Shown: positions 1-13,519, counted from the stretch's first letter. The stretch is 64,000 nucleotides of DNA from Rhodeus uyekii (GCA_037043235.1 JAWRVZ010000043.1:3571001-3635000), one strand, 5' to 3'. Notes: generated by a model not told the origin, from the letters alone. Made by a program: numbers and translations.

Positions 1-3000
1 AAGATAAGAAAAAAAAAACTTTTGAAGAATAATATGCTCTGATAATTAATAAGACCAGGAGCATGCATTAAAAAAAACTAAAAACAATACATTTTTATTG
101 ATTTGTATCCTGGCCATAGTTAGACCTCTCTGGTTGAAGGGACATCTGGAATAACTTGTTTCTCAAAAGACTTCCTATTTTCAGTCAGAAAAGATGATAA
201 AACATGAGACTGGAAACACAACTCTCCTTATGACATCAATTTCAGTAGTACCTGAGAAGCCAGAATACCTGTAACAATGAAATAGTCTTGAGGGTTCTTT
301 GAACAGGTAAATGACTGAGGTGTCTATTCTTAAGCCAGAAAGAAAAAGAACAGATCTGGAATGTAGCTTGACAGGCAACATGTATGATGATACCGTTTCA
401 GGACATCTGGCCACAGTCCAAACAAGGATTCATTGAGCCACTGTTTGAAGGATGTTGTTCTTCATTCCTTTTTTCTTTCTTTCACCAATCACTAGAGCCA
501 CAGAATGTCGCTTATTAAAATATATTTTAGAATGTCTATGATGTGTTAAACGGTGTCTTGGACAGTTTTTGTGTTATGTTTGTTCTAAATTGTAACCTAG
601 TCCATTTCCAGCATGATCAGCGTTGTATGTGTAATGGACATATGACTTCACCCTAATGGACATAAATTATGTTTTTACTAGCGCAATAATTAGCAGGGGG
701 TCTGTGTTTTCCCTGCATTTGCCTGCCGCTCAGGAAGGGAAGGAGCCAAACATGTGCACATATGTATGTGTGCTAGCAATGTCACATGGAGAAGGCATGT
801 GTGTTTCCTCCCCGAGAGGCCTCCGCTGAGTGTATGTGTACGCATATATATGAATGAACTTGTTGCACTGCAGCAGTTTCTAGGGTCACAGGGTGCAGAG
901 TTTTCAGAGCGGCACTTCATGTTTACAGTGCTCACACACATACATTCAGAGACATACATTAACATACTCACCTACCCAGAGAGGCCTCTTAGAGTGGAAA
1001 CCTAGTTCATTCTCTCTAAAAACCCACAACTGTTCTGCACAGTTTGATTGATTGTGTTCCCCAGTGAAAGGAATATTCTGGGATCAGCACTAGTGAATCT
1101 CAATTACAATGTTTGTTGAATAATGTTGATTACCACAAAAACACTTTTATTTTTCATTACGCGTTTGCATGTACAGACACTTGCAATTGAAATAAAGGGG
1201 GACAATTTTTCAGGATTTAAAAGCAAAACAAATTATGCTTAATTAAAAAAAAAGTAATTCAGTAGTTAAATCTTTTGTATTGTTTGAGCTGTAAAGATGT
1301 TGTGGTGTTTACGTTTTAGACGAAATGACAGTGAAGTTGGATGTTTTTTTAATTTTCAAACTCAAATCAGCTTTGATTGTCATTGTGAGTATTCAACTGA
1401 GCTTATCTTTTGCAGAATGTTCCTTTAAACCCCTTTCTAACAAATCCAGTAAAGCCAAAAATAGAAAGCTCAAACAGATGGATCAATAACAGTCTCAAAT
1501 ATGTGTAATTCTATCAAATGATTTTCAACCTCTTTTTGAAACCACTGAAATCTAATTGAACTATGCAACTATGAACTAGTTTTTTGAAAATTAGTACAAT
1601 TTTATTTTTATAAAAGACAAGTTATATGAATGTCTGTGGGCAAAGAGAAAAAGAAAGGGCAACTACAAGGAAAAATTAAGACGGAGACATAGACTGTAGT
1701 GAAATACAGATAGAGTCAGACTGTCAAAGGCTCTATTGTCTTTACTTTACTCTGGGCTCAAGACATCCGCATAGTTGTATCTCTCCATGGGGCCTTTGCA
1801 CAGCTGTGTGTGCATGCGCGGGCGTCCTCTTACGCAGTATGGGTTACAGTGTAACTGTGTCAGTGTTTTCTCTAGGAAGAGTGTTTGTCTTACAGGCCGC
1901 TGGAGAGGCCCTTTTGTTTTACTTGGTGAAGAGGATCATCCTCAAAGCAAAAGCCCTCAACAGTACTGTATGCTTACACTATGGTGTAGTCAATGTGCTT
2001 GTGTGCGCGCATGAATGTCACTGTGTCTCTGCAAGTTTGTTTAGTGCCTACGCTCCAAGGAAACCGCAAGCGGTGCCCCTGCTCAGTTATTACAGTTATT
2101 AGCTGTGTTTACATCCAAGCTGCGAAATTAATTTAGGTGAGAAAAAGGAATGTCGCAAATGAAAAAGTGACATTTCAAACCCCATGCTGGAGAGAACACA
2201 ATCATCCCTTCTGTTGGAAATTGGCTACTTCCTCTCAGAACTGTTTGCCAAACATTTTATGGACTGGCTTTGGCTCCCAACATTTCTAAATGACCAGAGA
2301 TGACCTTTTCTTGTTGTACTCTGAGCAAATTATTCAGTTACACAAACTTGAGGCAAAGACGCGTGACTTTTGTGATGCTTATTTCGGAATGTATTAAATG
2401 GGTTGTCGCTGTGATCAATATGCTTTTTTTATTGAGTATTTTAACCACCTGTAGCAAGCATAATTTACTATATATTTATTTATAATTATTATTTACTATA
2501 TATTTATTTATAATTAACTTTTGTGAATAAATATATATGTATTTTTTTTAATTTTTATGTTGTGTCTCGAAATTGAATGCAGACCAGACTGACATATTTA
2601 CCCCAGTTTAGTTTCCTCCATGAATAGTTTTTCATTGTTCGTTGTCTCTCTAAAAGACCAAAAAAATCCTTATTGTAAGACTTTTTTTTTCATAATTTCT
2701 TTAAGTTTTTCGTTGTTTATTGTTTCTCCCAAAACTGTCCTATGGCTACTTGTGTCCCTGTAAAGGACTAGCTCACACATCAGTATCCTCAAGCTTTTTT
2801 CATTTCAATAACTTTCACAGTGACAAGGGCTACATGATCAATAGCACTGAACCCAAGGACCTCAGATCTGTGGTCATAGTTCAAAATTCTGTGTAAAGGG
2901 AGTGTGTGAAACAATACTGCCCTCTTCTGGGAAGAAAGAGGAGAAAAGGCCAGAATAAGGCCAGCAACAGATTAAAGACTGCTCTAAGAGGAATAGAAAG

Positions 3001-3399
3001 CTTTGCAGCAGATGTGCTCTTATTATAGCACCCTAATGGAAGCGAAACACCAGACCAGAATAGTGAAATCCAAACAGGTTAAATCCATCTTTAGGAAAGT
3101 AACAACGAAATTGAGATCTTCTGCACACTTGGCTTGTAGTCAATTTTTTTGATTGCCTCTTTTTAATCTGTCATTGAACTTCTGATTGTTTTAGAAAACG
3201 AAAAAATAACATCCAGCTAAATGACTTTCTAAGAAAATGTCTAAGATATAGACATTTAAAAATTTGCACAGCGCCTCAGTCACAAACACACACACATACA
3301 CACACACACTTTACTCATGTGCATTGGTAGAAATGGAGCTGTCTGGTGCCATGGCAACCAATGCGGATATCCACCCCAATTCGCACCCCCTTCCTCATC

Positions 3400-3436
<37 letters not shown>

Positions 3437-4599
3437 ATGCTAGAACGTTAATTAAAATGGAAGCAGGGAATAACCAGAGATCGAGGAGGGAAAAAAAAGA
3501 AAAGCATAGCTTCTACAAGAGAAAATGTTAGCATATGCCTATGATGCAAATAAAAAGGAAATGAGACAAATACAGATTTCTGTTCTATATGCGAGAAGTT
3601 GAGAGGAGTTCATAAACTACAAGTAGGGAAATATTGCGTACGTTATATATTTTCTTTGATATTCTTTCATTTTAATAATGATTGCCTTACCCACTTATGC
3701 TTTGGAGGGAAAAATGTGTACAGATTTGTCATGCAGAGAAGCACAAGGTAAAACTGAAACATTAAGGCACACACACATAGACACAGGAAAAGCACCAACA
3801 TGAGCTAAACAGGGCGTCAGGCCGGGGCATCTGAGGACAACGTGGGAGGGAGGAAAGCAGGGGGGAGGGACTAAGGTAGATTTAGAACAGCAGAAAATAA
3901 TAATTCCAGAGTACACAGAGAAATAAAGGGGATAGAGAGAGATTGTGGCAGAGTGAGAGATGGGGGATAGGGGAAAGATCACGATGTACCTACGTCAGCT
4001 GAAGGCATTGAGTTCAGACATGAACCGCAGTGTCTGTTTCTGAGACACTCCTGAGTCATGCAGTTTAAAACATTTCTTTAAAGGTTTGACTACATTATTA
4101 TTTCTCTAAACTAAAGTATTTTTGTTTGTCCCTTACAGACACACCTGCAAATTCAACACTGATTTGAATATTTCCCCACATAAGAGGTAAGAGCACTGTG
4201 ATGCGTCTCTTGATATGCATGATTACAATACTGTAGTGAACCAGCAGGTGGCAGACTGTCACACCAGCGTCCGGTTGGCGCTGTGTGTTCAACTGTCTTC
4301 AAAACATGACCCAGCAGAACAGTGTTATAAAAAGGGAGTGGTTGGTGGCACCACCCTCTCTATTCACAATTCATGAGTCAAATAGATATCATCATTATAA
4401 TTTGGGTAGAAGAACAGTGGTTGTGCACAGCAGGAGTCCCCTGTCTGATCCTATAGTTGTAAAGGTATTCCACATAAAACAAGCTTTATTTTGTGTACTG
4501 TCCACCTCGTACAGACTATGTGCGAGTGTGCATTCCATCACTGTACTTGTACTAGCTAAATGTTATGGAAGCCTTTTTCCACCTGAGAGTAAAAAATAA
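1..4599. other. non-coding stretch, no gene seen
   Basis: A+T-rich DNA. Small frames here are short, overlap one another and resemble nothing I know. Contents noted are the (GA)n tract at 3404-3435, a one-mismatch X-box at 3345-3358, and A+T-rich simple sequence near 2460-2550. Confidence 0.6.
3404..3435 (+). repeat. (GA)n microsatellite
   Basis: Uninterrupted GA dinucleotides, about 16 units. Confidence 0.95.
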
Positions 4600-4905
4600 A
4601 AAGTACATTTTAAATGGCGAAATTGGAATTATGAGAAACAAAGTTACAACTGTCGCATACAAAAAAATTCGAGTTGGATTTGCAAAATGTACAGTCACAT
4701 TTTGAAAAAGAAAGATGCAATTACAAGACACAAAGTCACAACTCTGAGATGTAAATTCACAATTTGCATTTATGAGACACAATATGAGTTGCAATTATAA
4801 GGTATAGCAAAAGTGAGAAATAAAGTTCCAGTTGTCTCATTTTGAAATAAAAAGTCGGAAATATGAGAATAAAGTTGCAATTTACAGAAACAGGCATCCA
4901 TTAAA
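4600..4905. repeat. degenerate short tandem array with unit near 'gagaaataaagttgcaatta'
   Basis: About a dozen diverged units recur: ATTATGAGAAACAAAGTTAC, 'GATGCAATTACAAGACACAAA', 'GAGATGTAAATTCAC', 'GTGAGAAATAAAGTTCCAG' and 'ATGAGAATAAAGTTGCAATT'. The spacing is roughly 20-45 bp. It is an old minisatellite-like array without coding capacity. Confidence 0.6.
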
Positions 4906-4979
4906 TACTGAGATCTTTGTATACCTTCATAAGTATTTGCTTTCTGAAACGAAAGTAATCCCGTCAGGATTCGGCACAT

Positions 4980-5460
4980 CTGTGCATGAAGCGAGAGAAA
5001 GAATACATGAGTCGGCAGTCTGCTGGCACCCTCTTAAGGCCCATCTTTGTTATGGGATAGCTGCCCGCAGATGTGCCCAATCAAATAAACCATAATCTCT
5101 AAAGGCCTTCAGGCCAAACAGGCCGGTCCGGCTCCATCCAGTCCTATACAGGCAGGCCGCCAGTCTGCCTGGGTCTCGCTTGCGAAGTCATGCCCGCTGC
5201 GCCCTCCCTGCAGCAGGTACGAGGCCATGGGGAATGCCCCCCGCCCTCCCTCTTTCTCTCTCCCTGGCTTGTTCGAGATAGCCAATGATATAACCAACTC
5301 GGACAAAGTTAAAATGGTTCGAGACAAGGTTTCATCCAATCAGAGCATACTGCAGAGAGGAGGGGGGGGGTGTAAAGAGAGAGACCAGGGAAAAGACAAA
5401 GGAAACGATGGAGGGATTGACTTGACACAAGGGAGAAGAGTAGAAACCGAGATAGACGGA
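4980..5460. other. G+C-richer block, possibly conserved non-coding DNA
   Basis: The composition changes sharply from the A+T-rich array before it. 'AAAGGCCTTCAGGCCAAACAG' and 'CAGGCAGGCCGCCAGTCTGC' lie within a clean, repeat-free segment. No splice-framed coding sequence is recognisable. Conservation is a guess from texture. Confidence 0.3.
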
Positions 5461-6575
5461 GGAGAAAAGAACATGTTGTTTGTCAGAGAGGAAGCAATGG
5501 GTATTGACTGTTGATGCACTTATTGATCGTTCTCAAACGCTGTTTGTCCAGCACAGTCAAAGAGATGTAGAGCTTCACATGTGGACGCACCTAGAAGTTG
5601 TGCAGATTTTGTAACATCTGTGCAATTTTTGTAACAACCATAACTGCCTGTTTTCTTTGAATAGTAACACCCACATTGTGAATTCTGAACCTCAGGGCAG
5701 GAGACAGACACACTCCATGAGTCTTCCTGCCAAGATTCACCAAATTCACTCACCAGTGAGAAATTGGTTAGTGTAGCAGACTGACTCCTCCGCCTCATAT
5801 CGCTCATCCTTTTCCAGCCATCAATAGACGGATGACCCAGGCAGACCAGAGGTGATGAAGCTCCCACACACACTGAGAGTCTATCTATCCTTCTGTCGGT
5901 TTCAATAGATGAAGGGAAGAGAGGTGATTGAATGGGTTCAGCTGCATTGCTTTGCATTCTGCTTTAGGACTGCAGAATCCTTCTGTCTATTCTTCTGTTT
6001 GTCTCCTCGAGAGTCCTCTCAGACACGACATACAGGACCACAAACTTAAACTAAAAGTGCAATTTTTCCACTTTGTTTTGTCACTAGACAAGCACCCTCA
6101 ATGGTAGTACCTTATCCACACCTGGTGCATATTGTTACCTAACTATAATTTCACCATTTAAAAGTGGATAAATTAGTGTGACAATTAATATATGTCTATA
6201 GACTTAATTCTTTCTTCTTGTCGGAATCAAATTTTTTATTATTGCTTTATGATTCCTTTAAAGCAGCACTAGAAGGCACTTGGGCAACACATTATCCCAC
6301 TGAATGCCTGCTGAAGAATGCAGCACATCCCTCACCCCGCTATATCCCTCTGCCTGACTTTCTGCCATGTCTTTTTCACCATCCGCAAAGGAAAGGTGTA
6401 GATTGAAATTGATAGAAAGATGCAAGATTACAAACTCAAGCACACAAGTCTGCGAGTGGGAAGAGATGAGGTTTGAGTGATGACAGGTGTGTGCAGAATT
6501 TGATGAGTTAGTATGATTCTGAGTATGTGTATGAGTAGCGCATTACTTGTTAACCAAGGTGTGTTCTTCCTAATA
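5461..6575. other. non-coding stretch, one unrecognised 145-codon frame
   Basis: The minus-strand frame at 5957-5520 is the only long one. It has no known motif, no clear promoter or splice partner, and a low-complexity start. I treat it as chance. The rest is ordinary A+T-rich DNA. Confidence 0.5.
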
Positions 6576-7629
6576 TAGTTGCAATCAGCCCCCCCCCACC
6601 CCACCCCCACCCCCTTTATAATCTATAACAAATCTGCTGTTTTTAAGTCCGTGGTATGGTACAAAATTTAAGCCTTTGGAAACTATAACAAAACTGAATT
6701 AGCTTGTGCTGTTACACATTCATACATTTAGCCCATGCATATTCTAAAGTTTAGTAGCAAATATGGCTAAGTCAAAAGAGCTCTCACAAAAGCAATGGAA
6801 TACATAGTTTTATTACATTACAAAGTCTATGGCTATAAGACTACAAGACAAAACACTAAAAGTTGCATTAAACAAGCATTTCCACTCTTGACCAAGAAGA
6901 ACATAAAAAGCTAAATATGCTCAAATTAATTTGAATAACTTTGGAGTTCTGGAAGAATGTTTTATGGAATGATGTGACCAAACTGGAACTTTTTAGACCC
7001 ACGGATCAGCGGTATTTCTGGTGGCAAAAAAAGACAAGGCTTATGCGCTGAAGAGCACCATCTACGGTCAAAGATGGAGGCGGTCCAGTCTTGTTATGGG
7101 GGTGGTTCGCTTTTGCAGGAAGTAGAAATCTTGACTGAAAGACATCATAAATTATTTGAGGTATCTAGCCATTTTGGCAAAGATGGTGAATCCTTCGGTG
7201 CAGAGGCTGAAGCTCAATAGACTTGCAGGGCAGCTATCCCAAAGTATATATCGAAATCTACTTAAGCTTGGCTCAGGGATCAGTCGTAGAATCTTCTTGA
7301 GTTGCCTGTAGAGTCTTCAGATTAAATCTCACAGAAAATATTTGGTGGAATTTGAAAAATACAGTGATAACGTGAAAAGCATCCGCACTTACAAGCATAG
7401 TTAATTGGAGGTTAAAAAGAAGAACATGCTCTGCAAAAATCTGACTTTTGGGAGTTGTTTAGAGCCAGCTAATTTTTCCAACAACTCTACATTCTTAGAA
7501 TCAAATGTTTATTAATAAACTTTCTATAATAGGTAATTGATGCCTTTGTTGAATTGTTTTCATAAAATTTAGTTCTTGACAGTAAAATTTATTGCAGGTT
7601 AAGGGGGTTCAATTTTTTTATTGCAACTG
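6576..7629 (+). mobile_element. Tc1-like transposon relic with decayed transposase
   Basis: The left end TAGTTGCAATCAG (after TA at 6574-6575) and the right end, whose reverse complement is CAGTTGCAATAAA (before TA at 7630-7631), form terminal inverted repeats next to TA dinucleotides, the Tc1/mariner target. Inside, plus-strand frames from 6947 to about 7140 keep the Tc1 transposase stretches FWKNVLWNDVTKLELF, TVKDGGGPVLLWGWF and FAFAGS, broken by stops. At 1054 bp it is shorter than a full element of about 1.6 kb, so it has lost sequence. It is inactive. Confidence 0.8.
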
Positions 7630-9320
7630 TATGTGTGTGTGTTGCAGGTATGACTCAGTGTCGGATATGAGCAGGCATGAGGTATGTGTGGGGGTTAGTG
7701 TAGAGGATGTGACTCAGGAGGCATGCACTGGGTGTTCAGTGTAAATCGCTCGATCTAATGACAACTGGAGTAATCACATTGTTCAGTAGTCTGAGCCAGC
7801 AGTGAAAGTGCTCTGTGACTCATACGGAAAAGCAGGATGAAGCTCACACACACACAAACAATGTAACCCCTAGGGCCGTCATTCGCTAAACGTGAGATAA
7901 TTTGCTGTAAACATGAGATGATTGAGGAGGAAAACGGACTGCATGGTTGGTTGTTTTTCTGGATATTTTCTTTCATCTGTAAAATGTGTTAGTTGAAGTC
8001 ACGGCCACTCACTCCCAAGAGGCGATAACATAAATTAACTCCTCTGTAATGTACACAAAATGTTACAACAAAATGAAGAAAACATTCTGGCAGTGTATAC
8101 ATTCTACAGTTGGACTTTTCCACTGTTTTGGTCTGTGTTGAAGTATTTAATATTCTTCACATATAATTATTTTAGTAAACACTGACCTCAAATCTCATGT
8201 TAGTAAGCGGTTTAAAACAGCCATCAGTATTATATCATATGTGGTATTATATTCATAAAATAAAATGAAATGTTCTTGACAGGAATCCTTGTGTAATTTA
8301 GTAACTACTTTCCAGGCTTGATATATTTTATTTTTTTTATAATTTGAAAATGTGATCGAAAAGAACATGAATAGAAAACAGATCTGAAAACAGAATATTC
8401 AGGTGTGATTTCAAACTCATTTAGCATTTGCATTGCCTAATTGTGCACATAGAAAGTGTGACAATTCAAGTATACTTAAATATACCGAAAATAAGATTTG
8501 CATTTCCCAAGATACTCCTTTTGGATAGTGGCAGATTAAAAAAAGAGTGTTTCCCGCTCTTGAACAGATTGCAGGCGTGTACTTGTCTGCCCTGTGCATT
8601 ATATAAAGAGACTAACCAAAATTTCATTTAATGTGTGCAGGGAACAGATGGACTTGTGTTTGAAAATAGTTTATTGAAATGGTATTCATTTGACATGCAT
8701 AACTACTGGTACACCGTTTGTATGGTTGTTAATTTATTTAAATTGTTAATTTATTTATAATTAGAATTTATAATAAAATCACACAGATGAAGGAAGTAGC
8801 CGTATTTAACATTTTATAGAATTGCTATTTAATCAAAGCAAAAACTAATTTAAAAAAAACTTTTTCTTACTGCATTACTATTAATAAGTATACTGAAGGT
8901 TTTAAAAATGCCAGGGGGTTAATTTCATTTTTTGTGTGATGTGTTTTTGTTTTGCATCTAATGTTTTTCACAATTGTAATATAAGAGCAATTTGCTGTTG
9001 GCATTAAATAGGTGGCTGTGGTGGTGTTAGTTTTTGAAGTGGTGGGGAATAATGATGTCTGAATAATAGTACTCAAGACTCTTGGCTAGATTAGTTTTTT
9101 GAGTTATCAAAATGTGCCAAAATTTGGAACCTTGAAACATTTCTTGACTACATCACTTGTAAGCTTTAAAGAGAAAACAAACATAAGTGGCTTTTAGACA
9201 TGGAGTTTATGCCAAGATATGATGAAAACAGGACATGCCATCTGTGAAGTGATGGAATGTTAAATGATCTTGAAATTTTCTACATTTTATTAATTTTTAA
9301 AGATGGACAAAATCTTTGAA

Positions 9321-9355
<35 letters not shown>

Positions 9356-9945
9356 CCCCCACAGTCATGGAAATATCAAATTCCAGGATTCGGAAAGTCA
9401 AAAAGTGTGAGAACCCTTAATTAAAGCTGAAAAGCATATTGTTTCTTTTCACAGTGTAGTATACAGAGACCATATGGAGAGGGTTGATTCCCCTGAAAAG
9501 TATAAACACTGTGACCAGCTAATGGCATGAGTTTTGGTCTGGACTATCTTTTCTTCAAAGCAATTGAAGATGGGGAATGTTCAGAAAAACTTGTTTGAGA
9601 ATGAGAACGTTAAATTTGTTTACTTTTAAACCCAAGTTGGTTCATTTGTATTGCTCATTCTTGCAGGATACTCTTTTGCTTGTTTCAGCAAGATTCATGT
9701 TGATTTGCTTCCAAAATGTTAATAAATTTAGTGCAGCTGTTTAGTCTGTCACCCTTCCTCCATTCTTAATTGGTGAATGTGACAGACCTGTAAGAAGAGG
9801 GTGAGAATTCAGCAAAAACAGCGTGACATCCCCCAAATCACATTTTGAGTCATATAGTGGAGTTTGTTTGTGAAATGCTTCACCATTCAATTTTCAGACC
9901 ATAAAATGCAATGCAAAAAACAATATTGTAACCAAAATGTATTTA
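7630..9945. other. non-coding stretch, no gene seen
   Basis: A+T-rich DNA with the poly-C tract at 9322-9353 and no coding, RNA or transposon signal that I can support. Confidence 0.55.
9322..9353 (+). repeat. pure poly-C tract, 32 bases
   Basis: An unbroken run of C followed by AACCCCC. The length may be imprecise because such runs are hard to sequence. Confidence 0.9.
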
Positions 9946-10066
9946 AAAAAAATAATAATAATAATAATTCATTACGTTTATATAGCGCTTTATCAAAGAC
10001 TCTCAAAGCGCTCACATGGACGGGGGAATCTCCTCAACCGCCACTAGAGTACTGCCGTCAGTAGTA
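9946..10066 (+). repeat. dispersed teleost repeat fragment
   Basis: An (AAT)n run leads into 'TTTATATAGCGCTTTATCAA', 'CTCAAAGCGCT' and 'GGGAATCTCCTCAACCGCCA', a signature I recognise from an abundant fish interspersed repeat. The element class is uncertain. Only a fragment is present. Confidence 0.55.
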
Positions 10067-10196
10067 ATGCATAATTGCTTTTTTTCTCTCTATTTTCAAT
10101 TTTACCTTTACTAAATCATGACTTTAGAATATCCTTCTGTATTTGTCTTGTTCTGTGGCCAAATTGTTTTTAAGACAAGTTCATCTATATAAAATA

Positions 10197-11042
10197 CAGT
10201 GGAGTTTGGTTATGTCGACAGCCTCGTTGCAAAAAAGCGTCAAGATAACCGTTTAGTGAGATAACCTACACCCAATATATCTATTTATTAGTTGAAGCGA
10301 TCGGCATGCTATAAAAATGTACATACACTGTATATGTTTGCTAACAACAAAAGGCATATGTGCACCAACTAACAGCAGATATTTAACAGTATACAATAAA
10401 AACACTTTCGATTTTTGATACAAACCTTTAATTATATTCTCCAACATTGCAAACACAATTTTGCTCACAGCATAAACAGTTCAGTAAACGTATTCGTGAG
10501 GTCATCACACTGTACTAGATTGCATAGTTTCTTGCTTTCTGCCTGTCTAATGTGCTTTCTCAATAAATTCGGCTTCATCTCGTCTTTTAATAAGTGTTCC
10601 CGCAGTGGCGCTGAGCAGAGCTCACTTCAGAACAAAAGCAGAGTGTGTGTGTGTGTGTGTGTACGCGTTTGTGTTCATCTAAGCCTCATAATCTTTGGTC
10701 GTTACCGCTCGTTACTGACCAATGTCAAAATATTTGAGAAGACCAATCAAATCAGAGAAGGTGGGCTTTATGTGCACACAGAAGCGGATGAGGCTTTGGG
10801 ATGTGGGTAGGATCCATGGCAGCTCTCGTAAGAACGTGAATGTGATCACGAGATAACCATGTGAAATGGCGAATTTGTCCGAAATATTTGCTAAAGATAT
10901 TAGTGTTGGGCGACATTAAGGAATCGACATTAAAGAATCGAAAATACTGAGACAAATAGGGAGTTTGGCCGTTCCACTTCAAAAACCTCGACATAATAGT
11001 ATTGGCGAGTTAACTGTGACTCGAGATAAGTGAACTGCACTG
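10197..11042. mobile_element. TA-flanked pogo/Tigger-like non-autonomous element, copy 1
   Basis: Left end CAGTGGAGTTTGGTTATG and the reverse complement of the right end CAGTGCAGTTCACTTATC are imperfect inverted repeats, flanked by TA at 10195-10196 and 11043-11044. The end sequence, with 'ATGTCGAC/ATCTCGAG', resembles pogo/Tigger-type termini. A related but rearranged copy lies at 47185-47820; the two share 10275-10485 and 10870-11020. A (GT)n tract sits inside at about 10642-10662. Confidence 0.7.
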
Positions 11043-11092
11043 TAGTACATTTTGTACACAGTGGTAATTTATAATGCTTTTCATTTTATATA

Positions 11093-11787
11093 CAGTAATG
11101 TTCGGTTTATGAGTTTAATTCGTTCCAAGAGCAAGCTCGTAACTCAAAATTCTTGTACACCAAAAAAATTTCCCCTTAAGAATGCAATAAAAAATCACTC
11201 AATTTGTTCCACATGACCATAAATTTCCTTTTTAATTTTTTTTTGGGTTTTACCCTATTAATTACAGTTACAATTATAACCAATAAGATCTCAAATAAAT
11301 ACTAATTAGTAATTGACAATTAAACTAAAAATACTTGACAATTTACTGTAACGCGCACTTTACCTTTGAGTAGCGTTGCTGCTGGCGTGATGGAGACGAA
11401 AGGAGGGGGTTACTGCTTAGAGGGAGAATTTCGTACCTTCTTACTCATCTCGTCTATAACTCGTCTACTCTACTCGTCTATATGCTGTACTGTATGTATA
11501 TATTTCACTACGTGAACAATAGCGTTCACAATTAATGTTAACAACACGAGGTAAAACCCCTGTAAATCACTTATAAAAGTTTGCACTGTGGTGAATGATG
11601 AGGGGTGATAGGCTTTGTGAGAGGCTGTCGTCATGATATTTCCAGTAAAAATGCACGAGAAGAGGCTGAGCGTTAGGACTTTTGAAAAATGTACGTGGGC
11701 GAGAGAAAAAATGTCTCACACTCCGATACAATGCTCGTACACCGATTTGGTCGTACACAAAGTCACTCATAAACCGAGGTATTACTA
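11093..11787. mobile_element. TA-flanked mariner/Tigger-like non-autonomous element
   Basis: Left end CAGTAATGTTCGGTTTATGA (after TA 11091-11092) and the reverse complement of the right end, TAGTAATACCTCGGTTTATG (TA at 11788-11789), are inverted repeats over about 30 bp. The 695-bp interior has no transposase. It starts only 50 bp after the previous TA element. Confidence 0.7.
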
Positions 11788-11843
11788 TAATTTAAGAAGA
11801 AATGTAAGAGTTCTTCATTTTCTTTTTTTATCTTCTCACTTTG

Positions 11844-11846
<3 letters not shown>

Positions 11847-11878
<32 letters not shown>
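11847..11878 (+). repeat. (CT)n microsatellite
   Basis: Sixteen CT units in a row, just after the TA element at 11093-11787. Confidence 0.95.
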
Positions 11879-11883
<5 letters not shown>

Positions 11884-12403
11884 CCTCTTCTGTTGCTGAG
11901 GGATCATGGTCCTGTCATAATTAGGACCTTTCTGCCTGATATTATTCAGAGGCCCATTAGGGGGACGGCAGGCTCTTTTGCTCCCTCTCAGCTGAAACAT
12001 TACAATTCTTTAGCCTGTGTAAACACACTCTGAGATTGACTCTTCTCTCTGGTCAACACCCCTACTCACAAAGATCTGAGTGGTACTGTAAGCACTGACC
12101 GCACTGGTGATTTAATCACCGTCCCAGAAATGTTAAATGCGTTTACAAATATAGGTTTCTTAATGTATTCCAAAGTGTTGGGAAATGGTGTGTCACTGCC
12201 CTCTATTTCCACTCAGGCTCTTTGTAGTACACTACAGTGTCACTTCAAAACTCGCATGTCATCCTAGTTTGCTCTTCTTCTTTTTTTTCTTTTTTTTTTC
12301 TTCTTAGTTATAGCCAGAGAAATACATACTGTGGTAAATGAACACCCTCTCAAATTGTAAAGCCCTCTCACTTGTGAGTAGTGCTCAATGTTAAGGGCTA
12401 CTT

Positions 12404-12835
12404 TTAAAGGGATAGTTCACCCTATCTTTATGTATCATGTTGTTCCAGATCTGAATGACTTTTGTTCTTAAGTGGAACACAAAAGGAGATTTTTTTTTTC
12501 TTAAGAGCTTGTACACGGCTCCTAGAAATGTGATAAAACATCATATATTTACCATGCAAGTGGTCCATATGATCCATCTCTGCATCCTTTTTAAAATGTG
12601 ATCCTTCTATAATGGTTTTGTATGTCTTGAGAAAACTTTGTTGGTTATAATTACCACTTTTACGGTGCATTTATTATGTTTAGTTTTTTTTTTTTGCTAG
12701 ACAGCTGTGGTTCTATCCATATGAACTGCCCTCAAATTTCTCCTTTTGTATCCTTCATGGAAAAACAGTGTATGGTTTTGATGACAGGATGAGTAAATGA
12801 TGACAGATTTTTTTGGGGGTGAATGACTCCTTTAA
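12404..12835. mobile_element. TTAA-bounded short inverted-repeat element
   Basis: Left end TTAAAGGGATAGTTCACCC and the reverse complement of the right end TTAAAGGAGTCATTCACC are inverted repeats, each bounded by TTAA. The 432-bp interior ('ATGTTGTTCCAGATCTGAA', later 'GATGACAGGATGAGTAAATG') is of the abundant cyprinid type. TTAA borders suggest a piggyBac-type target, though the class is not certain. There is no coding capacity. Confidence 0.7.
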
Positions 12836-13519
12836 GATGTTTTGAGAGTGTTGGTAATTTTCTCCAGCACTTTAAACGTCTTTGTTGTTCTGGTGTTTGT
12901 TAACTTGTTGGGAGACGTTCCAATTTGTCCATTCATTTACTCCATGTTTCCATTTGCAAACAAGCTTTTATTTTTTTGAAAGAGATTTTTCAAACTACTG
13001 AAGTGTTTTGCTGTATAACTGTAACATACAGTTTGCAAGTGAACCGCAACCTTTCTTAAGTGACTGCCAAAGGGAATATAAAGCGTAAATGATTTAATTA
13101 AAAGTTTTTGAAGCTGTGGTCACATCTGAATCACAAGGTTTTTCACACATGTCCCTTTAGCCAGCCGATCATGTGTGCGAAAAATGGGTCAGAGTTTGTT
13201 TATTATTCTGGGGTTTGCAATGGATTGCCTCGGTAGGTGAAATTATTGGCTTTTCTCTGAAACTCACTTCTCTCTCTTCATGTGCCCATTCATTTCTAGA
13301 CATGCACATAATCAGTCAACTATTCTGTCTTGTGACTAACTTTTATCTTCCTGTCAATCATAACGTCATTTATCAATCAGACAACAAGAGCTTGTGGTTA
13401 CTGTGTCATTAAAGTTACGGTTGCCGCAACTTCTTTTGAAGACTCTCCTCTGACTTACGTATTGTTTCCCCTTTAATCTCAGTTTTTATTAAAGCTTTTT
13501 GTTTTATTTATCTATCTAA

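Noticed and set aside
5520..5957. 145-codon minus-strand frame
   Set aside because: No recognisable domain, no splice partners and no conserved motif. Length alone is not enough in 64 kb.
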